A DNA stretch of 45,008 bases from contig CAIVEI010000042.1 of NCBI GenBank assembly GCA_903904835.1, forward strand, positions 1 through 45,008, in the 5' to 3' direction. The translations under genes were made by a program, and so were the position numbers. The notes under the pieces are model-generated. The model was not told the origin of the DNA, did no database searches, and saw only the letters and a program-made list of their open reading frames with translations. The stretch comes from an uncultured Schlesneria sp. Its GTDB lineage: Bacteria > Planctomycetota > Planctomycetia > Planctomycetales > Planctomycetaceae. Below are positions 7,892 through 18,539 of the stretch, one piece after another; the stretch's first letter is position 1; the number at the start of each line of letters is the position of its first letter.

Positions 7892-9808
7892 TTGTCTTCC
7901 TTATTCGACAAACCGACGCCCAACAGATTATGGCATTACGTTTCAATCGTTTCGTTATTCGGCCTGAGTCTTGTACTGCCCACTTTGATCATTTGGGGCT
8001 CCGTTGTTTCAGCCTTGTCGGGCAAACCGTTGGGAAACACGGATAGCGAAAAAAAAGTCTATCAGGGTGCTCTCAAGGATGGCGTTTTATGGTTCAGCGT
8101 CATCAGAGGACGAGGGACTTTGTCCACACCGGGGAGTTTCGACTGTCGCATCAAACGACTGGATCTGAACTCAGGCGAGGAGCAGGAAACAGGTCTCGTC
8201 GTTGTCGATAATAGGATCTACCCCATTAGAATCAACGACGAGATCTACGCAGTTTCTGATAATCTCGATCGGATCAATGGGTCGTCGCTTGAAAAAATTG
8301 CTTCGATGCCAAAAAGCTCGACGAGTTTTAATTCTTTACCATTCTCTTATGAAAATCAGCTCACCACGATCACCGAAACGGATGACGGAGGTTTTCGTCT
8401 GGTTCATCTCATCAATGACCATTGGGCTAATGGTCGAAGAATTCTGCTGCCAGGACTTGGCCGCACCTGGTATCACGACTCGCAACGCAACCGAAAGTCA
8501 TTGTTACCGCTGACGTCGTTTGAGCCACCTACGACTGTCAGAACCCGAATGATTGTTCGAGTCGCCCCACACCAGCAAGCCGTCCATGTGTTTCAATTCG
8601 ACTTTCAACAATTTGCCTCGTATAGGAGCGGGTTGGAGTTCGTTGATGAGACAACAGAAGAAGCTTCTGCGCTGGCACCAGAAAACGCGCTCAGAGAAGT
8701 CTCGGGTTGGGAGCCGATCGATTCTGAGAACAACCCTGCTTCATCGATCGTGTGGGCAGTGTGTGATCGGCAAGGACCGCTTTGCTGCGATTATGCAGGA
8801 CATCCTTCTGTTTTTCGGAGAATAAACGATGGTCACTGGCAAGCGATTAACGGGCTTATCGATCAGAAGATCGCTGGCGCTGTGATCCTTGCTGATCCTG
8901 CGGAAAAAGAAACGTATCTAGTGCAAGAAGATCAAAGGTGGAATACAGCTTCAATCTATCGCCTTGTTGACACTACCATTCAGCCCGCTCATTTGACGCT
9001 CAATGGTTCGGTTCCAAGTTACCTTGCGCGTTGGAAGCGTTTGATTCTTGGAGTATTTTTTGCGTTGCTGACGCACCACTCCGTTTTGACATGTGGACTT
9101 TCCGGGCATCGATATGAAAACCAAAGTTCTGTTTACCAGTATGGTATTCAACAGGCAAAGCTGGCGTCAGTCTGGCAACGATTCCTGGCGTTCGTCGCAG
9201 ACCTTTTGTTCGGGTCGGTTCTGTTCATGCTCTTTGCTTATTTCCTGTTGCCGACTTCCATCTTCGGCGATCAACCAATAACCGCAAAGAACCTCTGTGA
9301 GTTCCTGTTTCAGTACGAACGCGCACTTCAGCTTAAAATTGACCGAGGAAGTTTATTCACAACGCAAACAATATTGGATTCCTTTCAATACATCTTTCAA
9401 GAACTTCAGGTCCGTCGCGAATACATCCTGCTTGTGATCGTGCTGGTTCTTGTGCTCTGGTTCGTCAAAGTCGGTTGTGAACGCTTGTGTGGTTTTACGC
9501 CCGGTAAATGGTTAATGGGGATTCGAACGCTGCGGTCCACTCTTCGACCCGCTGGCGTACCGCAATTGCTTGTTCGGGACCTGTTGTTCTGTTTGGATAT
9601 TCCATTTTTCGTCACATCAATTCCCGCCGTATTCAGCATGTTCTGGTCATTGAACGGTCAACGCTTGGGTGACCGAGTCGCGGATACGATTGTCATCCAG
9701 AACAATTCTGTCATCCGGAACAATTCGGTTCACGACGAAAAACCAGCAACGCGGATTCAAACAGATGTACTACGCTCTGACGAAGCTTTGACATCCCGAA
9801 GTTGTTGA
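7892..9808 (+). CDS. RDD-family integral membrane protein
   Basis: A membrane protein of about 638 residues. The N-terminus has one hydrophobic segment (residues ~16-40, WHYVSIVSLFGLSLVLPTLI). A long extracytoplasmic region of about 330 residues with no recognised domain follows, then a second membrane segment (ILGVFFALLTHHSVLTCGL). The C-terminal 200 residues form an RDD-like domain: ASVWQRFLAFVADLLFG supplies the early Arg and Asp, FTPGKWLMGIRT follows, and NGQRLGDRVADTIV closes it. RDD proteins are proposed transporters, and this one may be a sensor-transporter hybrid. I place the start at TTG 7892 because GGAG lies nine bases upstream; a TTG five codons earlier overlaps that site. It is flanked by two toxin-antitoxin pairs. 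Substrate unknown. Confidence 0.75.
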   Translation: MSSLFDKPTPNRLWHYVSIVSLFGLSLVLPTLIIWGSVVSALSGKPLGNTDSEKKVYQGALKDGVLWFSVIRGRGTLSTPGSFDCRIKRLDLNSGEEQETGLVVVDNRIYPIRINDEIYAVSDNLDRINGSSLEKIASMPKSSTSFNSLPFSYENQLTTITETDDGGFRLVHLINDHWANGRRILLPGLGRTWYHDSQRNRKSLLPLTSFEPPTTVRTRMIVRVAPHQQAVHVFQFDFQQFASYRSGLEFVDETTEEASALAPENALREVSGWEPIDSENNPASSIVWAVCDRQGPLCCDYAGHPSVFRRINDGHWQAINGLIDQKIAGAVILADPAEKETYLVQEDQRWNTASIYRLVDTTIQPAHLTLNGSVPSYLARWKRLILGVFFALLTHHSVLTCGLSGHRYENQSSVYQYGIQQAKLASVWQRFLAFVADLLFGSVLFMLFAYFLLPTSIFGDQPITAKNLCEFLFQYERALQLKIDRGSLFTTQTILDSFQYIFQELQVRREYILLVIVLVLVLWFVKVGCERLCGFTPGKWLMGIRTLRSTLRPAGVPQLLVRDLLFCLDIPFFVTSIPAVFSMFWSLNGQRLGDRVADTIVIQNNSVIRNNSVHDEKPATRIQTDVLRSDEALTSRSC

Positions 9809-9974
9809 CACATGGTTTTCAATGACGCTGTGACAATCCGACATCAAACGCACATCGCAACGCATTTTTTCCCGTTCGCGACAAGGAGATTGTCTGCATA
9901 TATCATATTGTCTGTTCCACGGAATTTGACGCTTCACTATCTCGTGATAAGATCTTGCAAACAGGAGAATCGTT

Positions 9975-10202
9975 ATGGAAATTACAATTCCCATGGAGAT
10001 TGAACAGGCGTTCCGCAATAAAGCGGCTGCGTCGGGATTTCGTACCGTTGAAGAATACGTACTTAATCTGGTCGTTGCTGATGTCACGCAAAAGCCCGCT
10101 GTTTCCGACGCATTGCGGCAACTTCGGCATTTACGTCAACAAGTTCCTCACATGACGACACAGGAAATTGTGTCTCTGACGACTGATAGGCGCGATAGAT
10201 GA
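9975..10202 (+). CDS. Putative antitoxin of a VapBC-like pair
   Basis: A 75-residue protein with a short beta-strand N-terminus (MEITIPMEIEQAFRNKAAA) followed by helical, charged sequence (FRTVEEYVLNLV), as in ribbon-helix-helix or Phd-like antitoxins. No precise family is recognised from sequence alone; the role is assigned mainly because it overlaps the PIN toxin gene by ATGA. AGGAGA lies just upstream of the ATG as a clear ribosome-binding site. The 166 bp upstream hold no recognised gene. Confidence 0.7.
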   Translation: MEITIPMEIEQAFRNKAAASGFRTVEEYVLNLVVADVTQKPAVSDALRQLRHLRQQVPHMTTQEIVSLTTDRRDR

Positions 10203-10603
10203 CCAGTGTTGTGGACGCGAGCGCTACGCGGGCTTGGCTGTTTGGCGAAGCAGATCCCTGTGACTGGATCGAAAGCTGCCTGAAATCTGGTTCGTTAGTT
10301 GCGCCGTCCCTCTGTCAATTGGAAGTTGTTCATGCTGTCCTGAAGAAAGAGCGACAGCACGTAATTACTCCTCAGCAATCAGATACGTTTCTGCAGATTT
10401 TGGATGCGATATCGATTGAGATTGTTCCACCTCACGAGCGGACACTGCAACATCTAGCAAGTGTCGCTCGTCCGCATCAGTTGAGTTCATATGATGCGAC
10501 ATATTTAGATCTCGCAATCAATCGAAACGCAGAACTTCTCACTCTCGACAATAATCTGCGCGACGCCGCTCGACGATCGAGTATTCCCCTTGTTGAGATT
10601 TGA
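10199..10603 (+). CDS. VapC-like PIN-domain ribonuclease toxin
   Basis: A PIN-domain nuclease, expected to cleave tRNA or rRNA when not held by its antitoxin. All four acidic metal ligands of the fold are visible: D6 in VVDASA, E42 in LCQLEVVHA, D99 in SSYDATYLDLA and D117 in LLTLDNNL. The length of 134 residues is normal. The ATG overlaps the antitoxin stop by four bases (ATGA), so translation is coupled. The gene appears intact, unlike the PIN remnant near 40.6 kb. Two adjacent perfect palindromes follow its stop codon. Confidence 0.92.
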   Translation: MTSVVDASATRAWLFGEADPCDWIESCLKSGSLVAPSLCQLEVVHAVLKKERQHVITPQQSDTFLQILDAISIEIVPPHERTLQHLASVARPHQLSSYDATYLDLAINRNAELLTLDNNLRDAARRSSIPLVEI

Positions 10604-10617
10604 TGGTTCTTGGTGAA

Positions 10618-10643
10618 AACGATTCGAATCGTTCTTCGAAGAA
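10618..10643. repeat. Two overlapping perfect palindromes after vapC
   Basis: AACGATTCGAATCGTT (10618-10633) is a perfect 16-base palindrome and TTCTTCGAAGAA (10632-10643) a perfect 12-base one; they share two bases. They start 15 bases after the vapC stop. There is no T-tract. They could be protein-binding sites or part of a transcript end. The remaining 200 bp up to the next gene show nothing else. Confidence 0.45.
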
Positions 10644-10846
10644 TGCCATGAGGGTTGAAACGTTGTCCCATTCGGGTCGGAAACCATTTTTTCTCATGCG
10701 TCTTGCCAATCCCCGCGTAATGTGCGCGACGACGAAACGTCAGCTGCCTTACGCCAGAACAACGAAAGACTCGTGTCCCTTTGACGTTTGAGACATTCGA
10801 GCTAATAATTGCTCGGTTCCCATTTCTGCGGCAATTACGGTGACTC

Positions 10847-11977
10847 ATGGCTGGTTGGTTGAGTCGAACGACATCTCTTTTTCAGAAACCACTGCCGCCA
10901 CCTCCTGAACCATTCGAGGTGGAATGCGACTGTGGCGGTAAAGTCGTTGGTCAGCGGGCGGGAAATTATCAGAAACCGACTTGCCCCAACTGCTCTCGTC
11001 CGGTGTTTGTGCTCCCTTTAAATGTTTATCCTCGACCTGTTCCGAAGTCTCCGCCGAAAAGTACGTCACCCAGGAAGGGTGGCGAATCGAAGGGGACTCA
11101 AACGTCGGCGAATACCGTGGTTCAGGATATTCCGGCGCTCAATCCGACCAGGCCTGCGAATGGGAAAAAGATGGGGGCAGGGCGTGCTGCGCCTGAAGCC
11201 ATTCCTGCCGAACCGGAATTGTTGCGAGAACCTCGTCCCCCGCTCATCACTCCGTTGAGATTAGTGGCTGCGGCAATCCTCGTCGTGAGTATTTTCACGA
11301 TTCGTGGTTTAATGAATCGGCAACGGATTGAAACGGCGAAAGCGACAGTTGCTGCTTCAGCCGATAAAGGAATGGCCGCCATCAAGGAGGGTGACTTTGC
11401 CACGGCAGCAAAGGAATTAGAAAAAGCCCGGATGGCGGTTGATCTGCTTGGTAGAAAAGACCAGACAGCCGACGAGATCCGCCGGAACAGCCGCGAAGCA
11501 ACGGCAATCGCAAACCTCGCCGCAAGCTCATTGACCGAGTTTCTGGAAGAGACTCTTGCCAACGCCAAGCCCGGTCAGACTGAACCCTTAAGAATGGCAA
11601 GTCTCGACAAGAATGCCTGGGTTCTGTTTGATGCGACAGTCATACCGACCGGAGAGGGAGGAAATCAGTTGACGGTTGATTCGCCCGTATTTTTGAAGTC
11701 CGCTTTCGTTGAGATTGAAATTGATTCGGCGGCGATCAGCAAGTTCGCTCGTCTGACGGAATCGGGCGAGAATCTGCGAGTCATCTTTGCGGCGCAGTTG
11801 GAACACGTTTCAGCTCCCAGGGGTGAACCACCTAAGTCCGTGCTGACGTTGAACGGAAAAACGGCATTCCTCTGGACGAGTTACGCTGCGTATTCCGCAG
11901 TCGGGTATCGTCCGCATGACACCGAAAGCGAGCAACAGACCAAGGTGCTGCTCGAACGGCAACTTGAATTTCGTTGA
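10847..11977 (+). CDS. Zinc-ribbon, single-pass membrane protein of unknown function
   Basis: A 376-residue protein I cannot assign to a named family. An N-terminal zinc-ribbon-like motif (CDCGG at about residue 27 and CPNC at about 46) is followed by a Pro/Lys/Ser-rich linker. One transmembrane helix lies at about residues 136-155 (LRLVAAAILVVSIFTIRGLM). After it comes a helical region with an Ala-rich repeat resembling a TPR or coiled coil (AAIKEGDFATAAKELEKARM), then a beta-rich C-terminal domain. Proteins of this plan, a cytosolic ribbon and an anchored exported domain, are common in Planctomycetota. It stands alone between vapBC and a secreted protein gene. No function is proposed. Confidence 0.7.
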   Translation: MAGWLSRTTSLFQKPLPPPPEPFEVECDCGGKVVGQRAGNYQKPTCPNCSRPVFVLPLNVYPRPVPKSPPKSTSPRKGGESKGTQTSANTVVQDIPALNPTRPANGKKMGAGRAAPEAIPAEPELLREPRPPLITPLRLVAAAILVVSIFTIRGLMNRQRIETAKATVAASADKGMAAIKEGDFATAAKELEKARMAVDLLGRKDQTADEIRRNSREATAIANLAASSLTEFLEETLANAKPGQTEPLRMASLDKNAWVLFDATVIPTGEGGNQLTVDSPVFLKSAFVEIEIDSAAISKFARLTESGENLRVIFAAQLEHVSAPRGEPPKSVLTLNGKTAFLWTSYAAYSAVGYRPHDTESEQQTKVLLERQLEFR

Positions 11978-11998
11978 TCGTTTGTCAGGGGAAACAGT

Positions 11999-12102
11999 CT
12001 TGCGCCATTGCTTGACCGTCTTCGGTCAAGCAGTGCTCTTTGAACGAAAAGTTAAATGACGAAGCCACTGCGTCTCCGAAGTCTCCGATGCAGTGGCGCA
12101 AG
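11999..12102. repeat. Nested palindromic repeat, copy 1 of a dispersed hairpin element
   Basis: The core hairpin CATTGCTTGACCG / CGGTCAAGCAGTG (12006-12018 and 12023-12035, loop TCTT) is followed by CTCTTTGA. An outer pair of 13-base arms encloses the core: 11999-12011 (CTTGCGCCATTGC) matches the reverse complement of 12090-12102 at 12 of 13 positions. A near-identical core plus CTCTTTGA occurs at 38839-38876. Both copies lie 57-95 bp upstream of a plus-strand gene start and in the same orientation. Confidence 0.75.
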
Positions 12103-12134
12103 ATTCGAAAATGGCAGTTACTACGGAGTGCGTT

Positions 12135-12995
12135 ATGGTTCGCAAGTTGCTTGCAGCGATCTACGTTTGTTCGATGGCTCTCGCGGCAATTCATGTCGCC
12201 GTGGCTGATGACACCAAATCGGATCGAAAGCCGACGACGAAGTTGCTGATCCCCGCCTACTTTTATCCCGCCGGAGAAGGTCTGAAAACCTGGAACCGGT
12301 TGATTGATTCACACGCCCCTGAAGACCACATCGAAATCGTTGCCATCGCCAACATCAACAGCGGAAACGTGGGGACCACCATCGATTCGAACTATGCCGA
12401 TGTAATCGGTCGAGCTGCCAAAAAAGGGCTGACCGTGATTGCGTATATTACCTCTGATTATGCCAATGCTCACGGCGTTGCGTCGCTCGAGACGGCCAAG
12501 GAAAACGTGAAAAACTGGTTCAAGCTATACCCACAATTGCAGGGAGTTTTCATCGACGAACAGACATCCGACGGAGTTGCGATTGCATCCTATTATGAGC
12601 CTCTTCGGAAGCATATCCGTTCGATCAATCCCAAGGCATTGGTCATCGGCAATCCTGGCAACAATTGTGTCGATGACTATCTGGTCAAGCGAGCTGAGGG
12701 GCCGGTTATGGATGTTGTGATCATCCATGAAAACAACGAGACGAAAGTCCCGTATGCCGCAGCAGTGCCGGCCCCCTGGATGTCCAATTATCCCTCCGAT
12801 CGGTTCGCCATGCTGGTTCATACCAGTGCCACATTTGGCAAACAATTGCGACTCGCCAGGAATCGCGGTACGGGCTATGTGTTTGTGACGGATGCCGTCG
12901 GTCCGCCGCCGGACACGATCCACCCATGGGGCACACTACCGACGTATTGGGAAGATGAATTGCAAATGATTGGTGCACTCAATGACAAACGTTGA
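12135..12995 (+). CDS. Secreted spherulin-4-like (spherulation-specific family 4) protein
   Basis: A 286-residue exported protein. The signal peptide is evident (MVRKLLAAIYVCSMALAAI, then an Ala-rich cleavage region before DDTKSD). The mature part fits the spherulin-4 family, which is related to TIM-barrel glycosidase-like proteins: LLIPAYFYPAGEG at the start, AIANINSGNVG, VIAYITSDYAN, the acidic GVFIDEQTSDG strand and VIGNPGNN. The start at 12135 is supported by GGAG eight bases upstream and by the signal peptide; a longer in-frame reading from 12093 runs through the repeat. The family's biochemical role is not established, although conserved acidic residues suggest a glycoside-hydrolase ancestry. 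It is probably a single-gene transcript. Confidence 0.82.
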   Translation: MVRKLLAAIYVCSMALAAIHVAVADDTKSDRKPTTKLLIPAYFYPAGEGLKTWNRLIDSHAPEDHIEIVAIANINSGNVGTTIDSNYADVIGRAAKKGLTVIAYITSDYANAHGVASLETAKENVKNWFKLYPQLQGVFIDEQTSDGVAIASYYEPLRKHIRSINPKALVIGNPGNNCVDDYLVKRAEGPVMDVVIIHENNETKVPYAAAVPAPWMSNYPSDRFAMLVHTSATFGKQLRLARNRGTGYVFVTDAVGPPPDTIHPWGTLPTYWEDELQMIGALNDKR

Positions 12996-13115
12996 TGTGA
13001 GTGTTTTTATGGATTGATTGCGCTAATGGCGGTTTGGGTTTGATCAGGCTATGGTGACCGCATGGAACACCATTTGGTGAACCGGTTTCAAATCGATTTT
13101 TCAGGAGTAGCCGTC

Positions 13116-13712
13116 ATGCAATTGTTGAATTCCGCGTCGCGACAACTTGTCCTGCGGACCCTCTTGTCATCATTGGCCTGCCTGGCCATCATGTCTCACA
13201 CTTTCGCAGCCGATCCCGTCAAAAAAGAAACGATCACCGAGGCCGAAGTGAATGCCGCTCAACAGGCATGGTGTGATGGACTCGTGAAAATCGGGAAGGT
13301 CCACAAAGAAGGGGGTGACTACAAAGCCGTGGCGACTCAAGTCATTAATGATCTTTACGACTACAGCGACGGAAAGGTGTTTTTCAAGCCGACATTAGCG
13401 TTTGGAAAGAATACTTTTCGCCCCACCAGGGAAGGGGCACTTTCTTACTTCGTCGGTGGAGGCAAGGATTTTCCCGAAGACACGGGTTTTGCGCTGAAGC
13501 ATTGGGTGAAAGTTCGATACGACAATAATGCTGCCGAGAACGGTATTCAGATTCATGGCGATATCGCGATCACCATGGGCAATGTTTATCTCACGAATGC
13601 CAACGGCGACGAGGTGACGGTGGATAAGACGATCGTGTTTCGGAAATGCAAAGATGGCAAGCATCGGCTTTGCGTCCACAAGTCGGCTCTGCCATTTGAG
13701 CCTGCGAAGTAG
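13116..13712 (+). CDS. Exported protein of unknown function (possible NTF2/SnoaL-like fold)
   Basis: A 198-residue protein with an N-terminal signal sequence (VLRTLLSSLACLAIMSHTFA, cleavage before ADPVKK). The start at 13116 has AGGAG nine bases upstream. The mature sequence has an early helix (EVNAAQQAWCDGLVKIGKV), then YSDGKVFFKPTLA and a beta-rich part ending in IHGDIAITMGNVYLT and TIVFRKCKDGKHRL. This resembles periplasmic proteins that some pipelines label phosphoribosyl-AMP cyclohydrolase, but I see no cyclohydrolase motif and do not endorse that. The plan of a helix pair and a curved sheet ending in a partly buried ligand site suggests an NTF2-like fold, as inference only. It converges with the DUF1552 gene. 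Confidence 0.65.
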   Translation: MQLLNSASRQLVLRTLLSSLACLAIMSHTFAADPVKKETITEAEVNAAQQAWCDGLVKIGKVHKEGGDYKAVATQVINDLYDYSDGKVFFKPTLAFGKNTFRPTREGALSYFVGGGKDFPEDTGFALKHWVKVRYDNNAAENGIQIHGDIAITMGNVYLTNANGDEVTVDKTIVFRKCKDGKHRLCVHKSALPFEPAK

Positions 13713-13724
13713 AGTCGCTCCCCT

Positions 13725-13750
13725 CGTTCCCAAGCTCTTGCTTGGGAACG
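13725..13750. terminator. Perfect 11-bp hairpin between convergent genes
   Basis: CGTTCCCAAGC (13725-13735) pairs perfectly with GCTTGGGAACG (13740-13750) around the loop TCTT. It sits 12 bases after the exported-protein stop and 26 bases beyond the DUF1552 gene end, an ideal place for a bidirectional terminator. CGTTCCCA-type palindromes of this kind are also known as dispersed elements in many bacterial genomes, and a partial GGGAACG follows at about 13761. Either or both roles are possible. Confidence 0.6.
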
Positions 13751-13776
13751 AAAATCAATCGGGAACGAGAGTTATG

Positions 13777-15114
<1,338 letters not shown>

Positions 15115-15136
15115 GAATTTACATCCGGAAAGAAAA

Positions 15137-18100
15137 TCACTTCTTAATGAATAAGTCACTTTTGATGACAAACTTTATCATATCGTGCATCCGGTAGTCA
15201 TTGGATCTCAAAATTTTTCCTTGTTCCTGCAGAAACATAAATTCGTTGTAGGTCAGGCTGCGGCCAATGGCATAACAGGCCAGATGCTTCATGAAACTGA
15301 ATGCCACCTGATCAATTCGATCGTTTGCAAGATATGTCTTTAAGCCATTCAGGTCTTTGACTTCCGTTCCATCGGGAAGTTTTGATCGGGGGTCGAAATT
15401 GGCTCCTGTTTTCAGCAGGCCGCCAGCGTCAAATGATTCAAACGGAAATCCCCAGGGATCGATTCCCGAGTGACATTTCGCGCAGCCCTGCTGGTTGCGA
15501 TGCTGTTCCAGTTTTTCACGGAGCGTTAACTGGGTTTCATCGTCCTCTTTAATTCGGGGAACATTCGGCGGTGGATCGTCTGGCGGTTCGGCAATGATCT
15601 TGCGAGCCACCCAGGCTCCTCGTTTGATCGGATTTGATTCGCGGCCATCACTCAGCCCCGCAAGAATCCCGGCGTTCGTGAGCACTCCACCCAGGTTTTC
15701 CTGCCCGTGCTTGATCGGGACAAACCGAAATCCGTTTTCCGTCTGGCCACCCAGATTGTAATAGTTTGCCACGACTTCGTTGGCGACAATGAAATCGGAC
15801 CGAACCAGATTCCGCAGCGGCAGATTTTGTTCGATTAAGTATCGCAGAAATTGGACTGGTTCCTGTCGCAATTGAGTCTTCGCGTCGCGGGTCAGTCTTG
15901 GGTATCGTTTGGAATCGACAGAGACGACATCCAGTTTGTCGAGACTAAGCCATTGAGACGCAAACTCGTTGATGAATTGCTCGAAACGCAGATCGCGGAT
16001 CATGCGTTCGGTCTCGGTATCCAGTGACGGATGTAGTTCATTTTTCGACGCGAGTTCGAGCAGACGCTGGTCAGGTGCCGCGTTCCAGAGGAAGTATGAG
16101 AGCTTCGACGCGAGTTCGTAGGGATCGAGGTCTTCCGGTTCCGGTGTCTGACTGTTCTCAATCAGGAACAAAAACTGAGGTGCATTCAGCACAACTAAAA
16201 GTGCGTCTTTGATGCTTTGACGCTGGTTGCCGCTGGCTGCGAACGACTTTTGCCAGACGGAAAAGATCGCTTCGAGTTCGGTATCGGTCATTGGTCTGCG
16301 AAAGGCTCGTGTGGCGAACGAGTGGAGGATCGCTCGTGCTTCGACAGCAGGTTCGTCGCCTGTGACTGAAACGTTGAAAATATTCCGGTGGGTCGCTGGA
16401 GGCCAGGATTCAAAATATGGTCCTTCGAACTCGACCGACCGAATCCTCAGGCGAGGCATGTCGCGGCCATCGGTGTACTCGCTGCGAACTCCGATTTCCC
16501 GGATTCCGGCCAGATAGTTGACGTTATCCTTTTCGACATCGGGGTTGGGAAAATCGTTGATCGCCCCTTCGAAAATGAATTCTTCAAGTTCGCCGGAACC
16601 GACACGTTGTGGCTGACCGACCTGGGTGAGCGTACTTCCACAATCGCGGCGTAATCCGAGATAAACACCCAGCGACGGATTTCGATGTTCGAAAACGGAA
16701 AAACGCTGGGCCGATTCGTGCGAGTTATCCAGTCGGTTGAAGACCAGTCGACGCAATTTGGAATTGTCACCCAGGCTTACCGATATTTTCAGTTCGCCAG
16801 CAGGCAATCGGACTAGCAGGAATGCCGATACAAGCTCTTTCGATTTTTCATCGTCGTTTGGCTGAGTTGGAAATGGTGTGAGTTTCCGGAGTTGGCCAGC
16901 GAACTGCCGATCGCCCAGCGTCACCGCGAACAGATCCTTTGCCGGTTCCGCACCGCATACGACGTCTAACTGATAAATTCCCGCTTCTTTTATGAATATT
17001 GTGCCGGGGGCTGTCGAAGCTAACACGGCGACGGGTACCGACACCGTGTCGTCACTCGTCTGTGCCGGGGAGTCGGCATCGAGCAGCAGTCCATCGTCGT
17101 ATCTGGCTGCTCGGACTGTGACACGAAAATTCCCTTCTTCCGGTAACTCGCGTAGCGAAATCTTAAAGTTGGCCATCGGTCCATAGGTATCTGACTGACC
17201 AAAGATTTCCGGGCTGGGGATTGCAGGTCGCAACAGCAGACCTTCCGGAACGACCTGAAACGCCTGTCCTTTTGGGTAACCAGGCGAACCGCGCATGCAG
17301 GCGAAGACCGAGTGATAAATGCTGTTGAATTTTTTCCAGGCGCGAATCGTGTCGTTACCTACATAACCTTCGATGAAATCATATTCCTTTCGCATGAAGA
17401 ACGGGTCGTAGGCAAACGGTTTGTTCGGCGTCAGTTCCGTGACGAGGACGTCGGGATTATTCAGCAGAAAGTTATTGGCACCGAGAATCAATTTGTCTGG
17501 ACATGGTTCAGGGTTAATCGCTGTTCCCAGATCCATACGAAAATTCTGAATCACCGGCTTTTTATTTTCGTCGACAATGCACAGGTCCAGGGCCTTTTCT
17601 GCGATATTGAAATAGGATTCGACCTGAAGCGGCGACAGGATCATCGTGTGGCTCTGGTTCGTAAATCCTTCCTTGGAGATTCCGTCTGGTGGCAGTGCAT
17701 CGGTGAGATCTTCTTCGAGTAACAGCAGGCTTTTCAGCGTATTGCGATATTGTGAGACCGTGAGTCGCCGAACCGATCCGTTCTTTTTCGTGTCACGGGC
17801 TCGGGCAGCGGTTATGGTCGACACAATCCAATCGTTCAACGTCCGGCGTTGTTCAGAAGTGAATTGCAATTCATCAGAGGGAGGCATCGCGCCGTCTTCC
17901 ACCTGCTTTTGAATCGCTTTCAAAAGAAACAACTGTCGGTCTTCTGGAGTTGCCGTCAGTTGGTCAACGCGGACGCCCGACTGCATGTCGTCAGCGTTAT
18001 GGCAACGAGCGCAATATTTCTGCAGCAATGGCTGGATCTGCTCGTTGAATGCGGTGGCTTCAGTGGATGTGGCCGAAATGGGATGTGCAGGAGAGTCGTC

Positions 18101-18196
18101 CGCAATTGCCAGAACGCTTCGAATCAAAAAAGCAAATCCCATTGCGATCACAGCGTGAATCCGGCTTTGATCGAAAAACCTATTTTTTTCACTCAT
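15137..18196 (-). CDS. Multi-domain cytochrome-like protein (DUF1587/DUF1592/DUF1588/DUF1585 type)
   Basis: A large exported planctomycete protein of about 1019 residues. The N-terminal signal sequence ([17 protein letters not shown]) precedes a cytochrome-c-like domain with the haem motif CARCH ([20 protein letters not shown]). DUF1587 follows ([14 protein letters not shown]), then a carbohydrate-binding-like middle part, DUF1592 ([13 protein letters not shown] and later [16 protein letters not shown]), DUF1588 ([23 protein letters not shown]) and a second CxxCH ([19 protein letters not shown]). DUF1585 ([12 protein letters not shown]) ends it. Two haem sites suggest periplasmic redox work, perhaps in polysaccharide breakdown, but no reaction is known. 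I start at 18196 to place the signal peptide well; another ATG lies 21 codons upstream. Confidence 0.9.
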   Translation of the reverse strand: MSEKNRFFDQSRIHAVIAMGFAFLIRSVLAIADDSPAHPISATSTEATAFNEQIQPLLQKYCARCHNADDMQSGVRVDQLTATPEDRQLFLLKAIQKQVEDGAMPPSDELQFTSEQRRTLNDWIVSTITAARARDTKKNGSVRRLTVSQYRNTLKSLLLLEEDLTDALPPDGISKEGFTNQSHTMILSPLQVESYFNIAEKALDLCIVDENKKPVIQNFRMDLGTAINPEPCPDKLILGANNFLLNNPDVLVTELTPNKPFAYDPFFMRKEYDFIEGYVGNDTIRAWKKFNSIYHSVFACMRGSPGYPKGQAFQVVPEGLLLRPAIPSPEIFGQSDTYGPMANFKISLRELPEEGNFRVTVRAARYDDGLLLDADSPAQTSDDTVSVPVAVLASTAPGTIFIKEAGIYQLDVVCGAEPAKDLFAVTLGDRQFAGQLRKLTPFPTQPNDDEKSKELVSAFLLVRLPAGELKISVSLGDNSKLRRLVFNRLDNSHESAQRFSVFEHRNPSLGVYLGLRRDCGSTLTQVGQPQRVGSGELEEFIFEGAINDFPNPDVEKDNVNYLAGIREIGVRSEYTDGRDMPRLRIRSVEFEGPYFESWPPATHRNIFNVSVTGDEPAVEARAILHSFATRAFRRPMTDTELEAIFSVWQKSFAASGNQRQSIKDALLVVLNAPQFLFLIENSQTPEPEDLDPYELASKLSYFLWNAAPDQRLLELASKNELHPSLDTETERMIRDLRFEQFINEFASQWLSLDKLDVVSVDSKRYPRLTRDAKTQLRQEPVQFLRYLIEQNLPLRNLVRSDFIVANEVVANYYNLGGQTENGFRFVPIKHGQENLGGVLTNAGILAGLSDGRESNPIKRGAWVARKIIAEPPDDPPPNVPRIKEDDETQLTLREKLEQHRNQQGCAKCHSGIDPWGFPFESFDAGGLLKTGANFDPRSKLPDGTEVKDLNGLKTYLANDRIDQVAFSFMKHLACYAIGRSLTYNEFMFLQEQGKILRSNDYRMHDMIKFVIKSDLFIKK

Positions 18197-18393
18197 GTTG
18201 TCAGCAAATTCTGGAGGTTGGTTATCAGCAAAGGCAAGCATCGGGGCGGGATACAACATCGCGGAGATTAATTGGCAGATGCAGTCTACGTATCAAGGTG
18301 ATGGCGCGGCAATTCAAAAGTCAGATCAAAGACAGCCGGCGATGCTCAAATTCTTCAGTGACACTGAATTCTCACAGTCAGCAGTTGCATAAC

Positions 18394-18422
18394 TTCAGGT
18401 GAATACGTTTGTTTGTTACAGT
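18394..18422 (+). promoter_or_regulatory. Candidate promoter of the first giant kinase gene
   Basis: TTCAGG (18394-18399) and TACAGT (18417-18422) are 17 bp apart and match, at the same spacing, the element before the second paralog (24696-24724). The surrounding block (AACTTCAGGTGA, then TTTGT and TGTTA) is also shared, although most of the remaining upstream DNA has diverged. Conservation of this block between the duplicates is the main support; the -35 hexamer is far from consensus. Confidence 0.45.
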
Positions 18423-18539
18423 TGGCGAGGATCTGTCTGAGAGCAAATATATCAGGATTTGCTGAGCTATCATGAACTCCACAGCCCCTCATTCTGCAGG
18501 CGATTGTTTTTTGTGTCGATTTTTGGATTGCGACCGCAT

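Noticed and set aside
13116-13712. Annotation as phosphoribosyl-AMP cyclohydrolase
   Set aside because: It is an exported protein with no HisI metal-binding motif.
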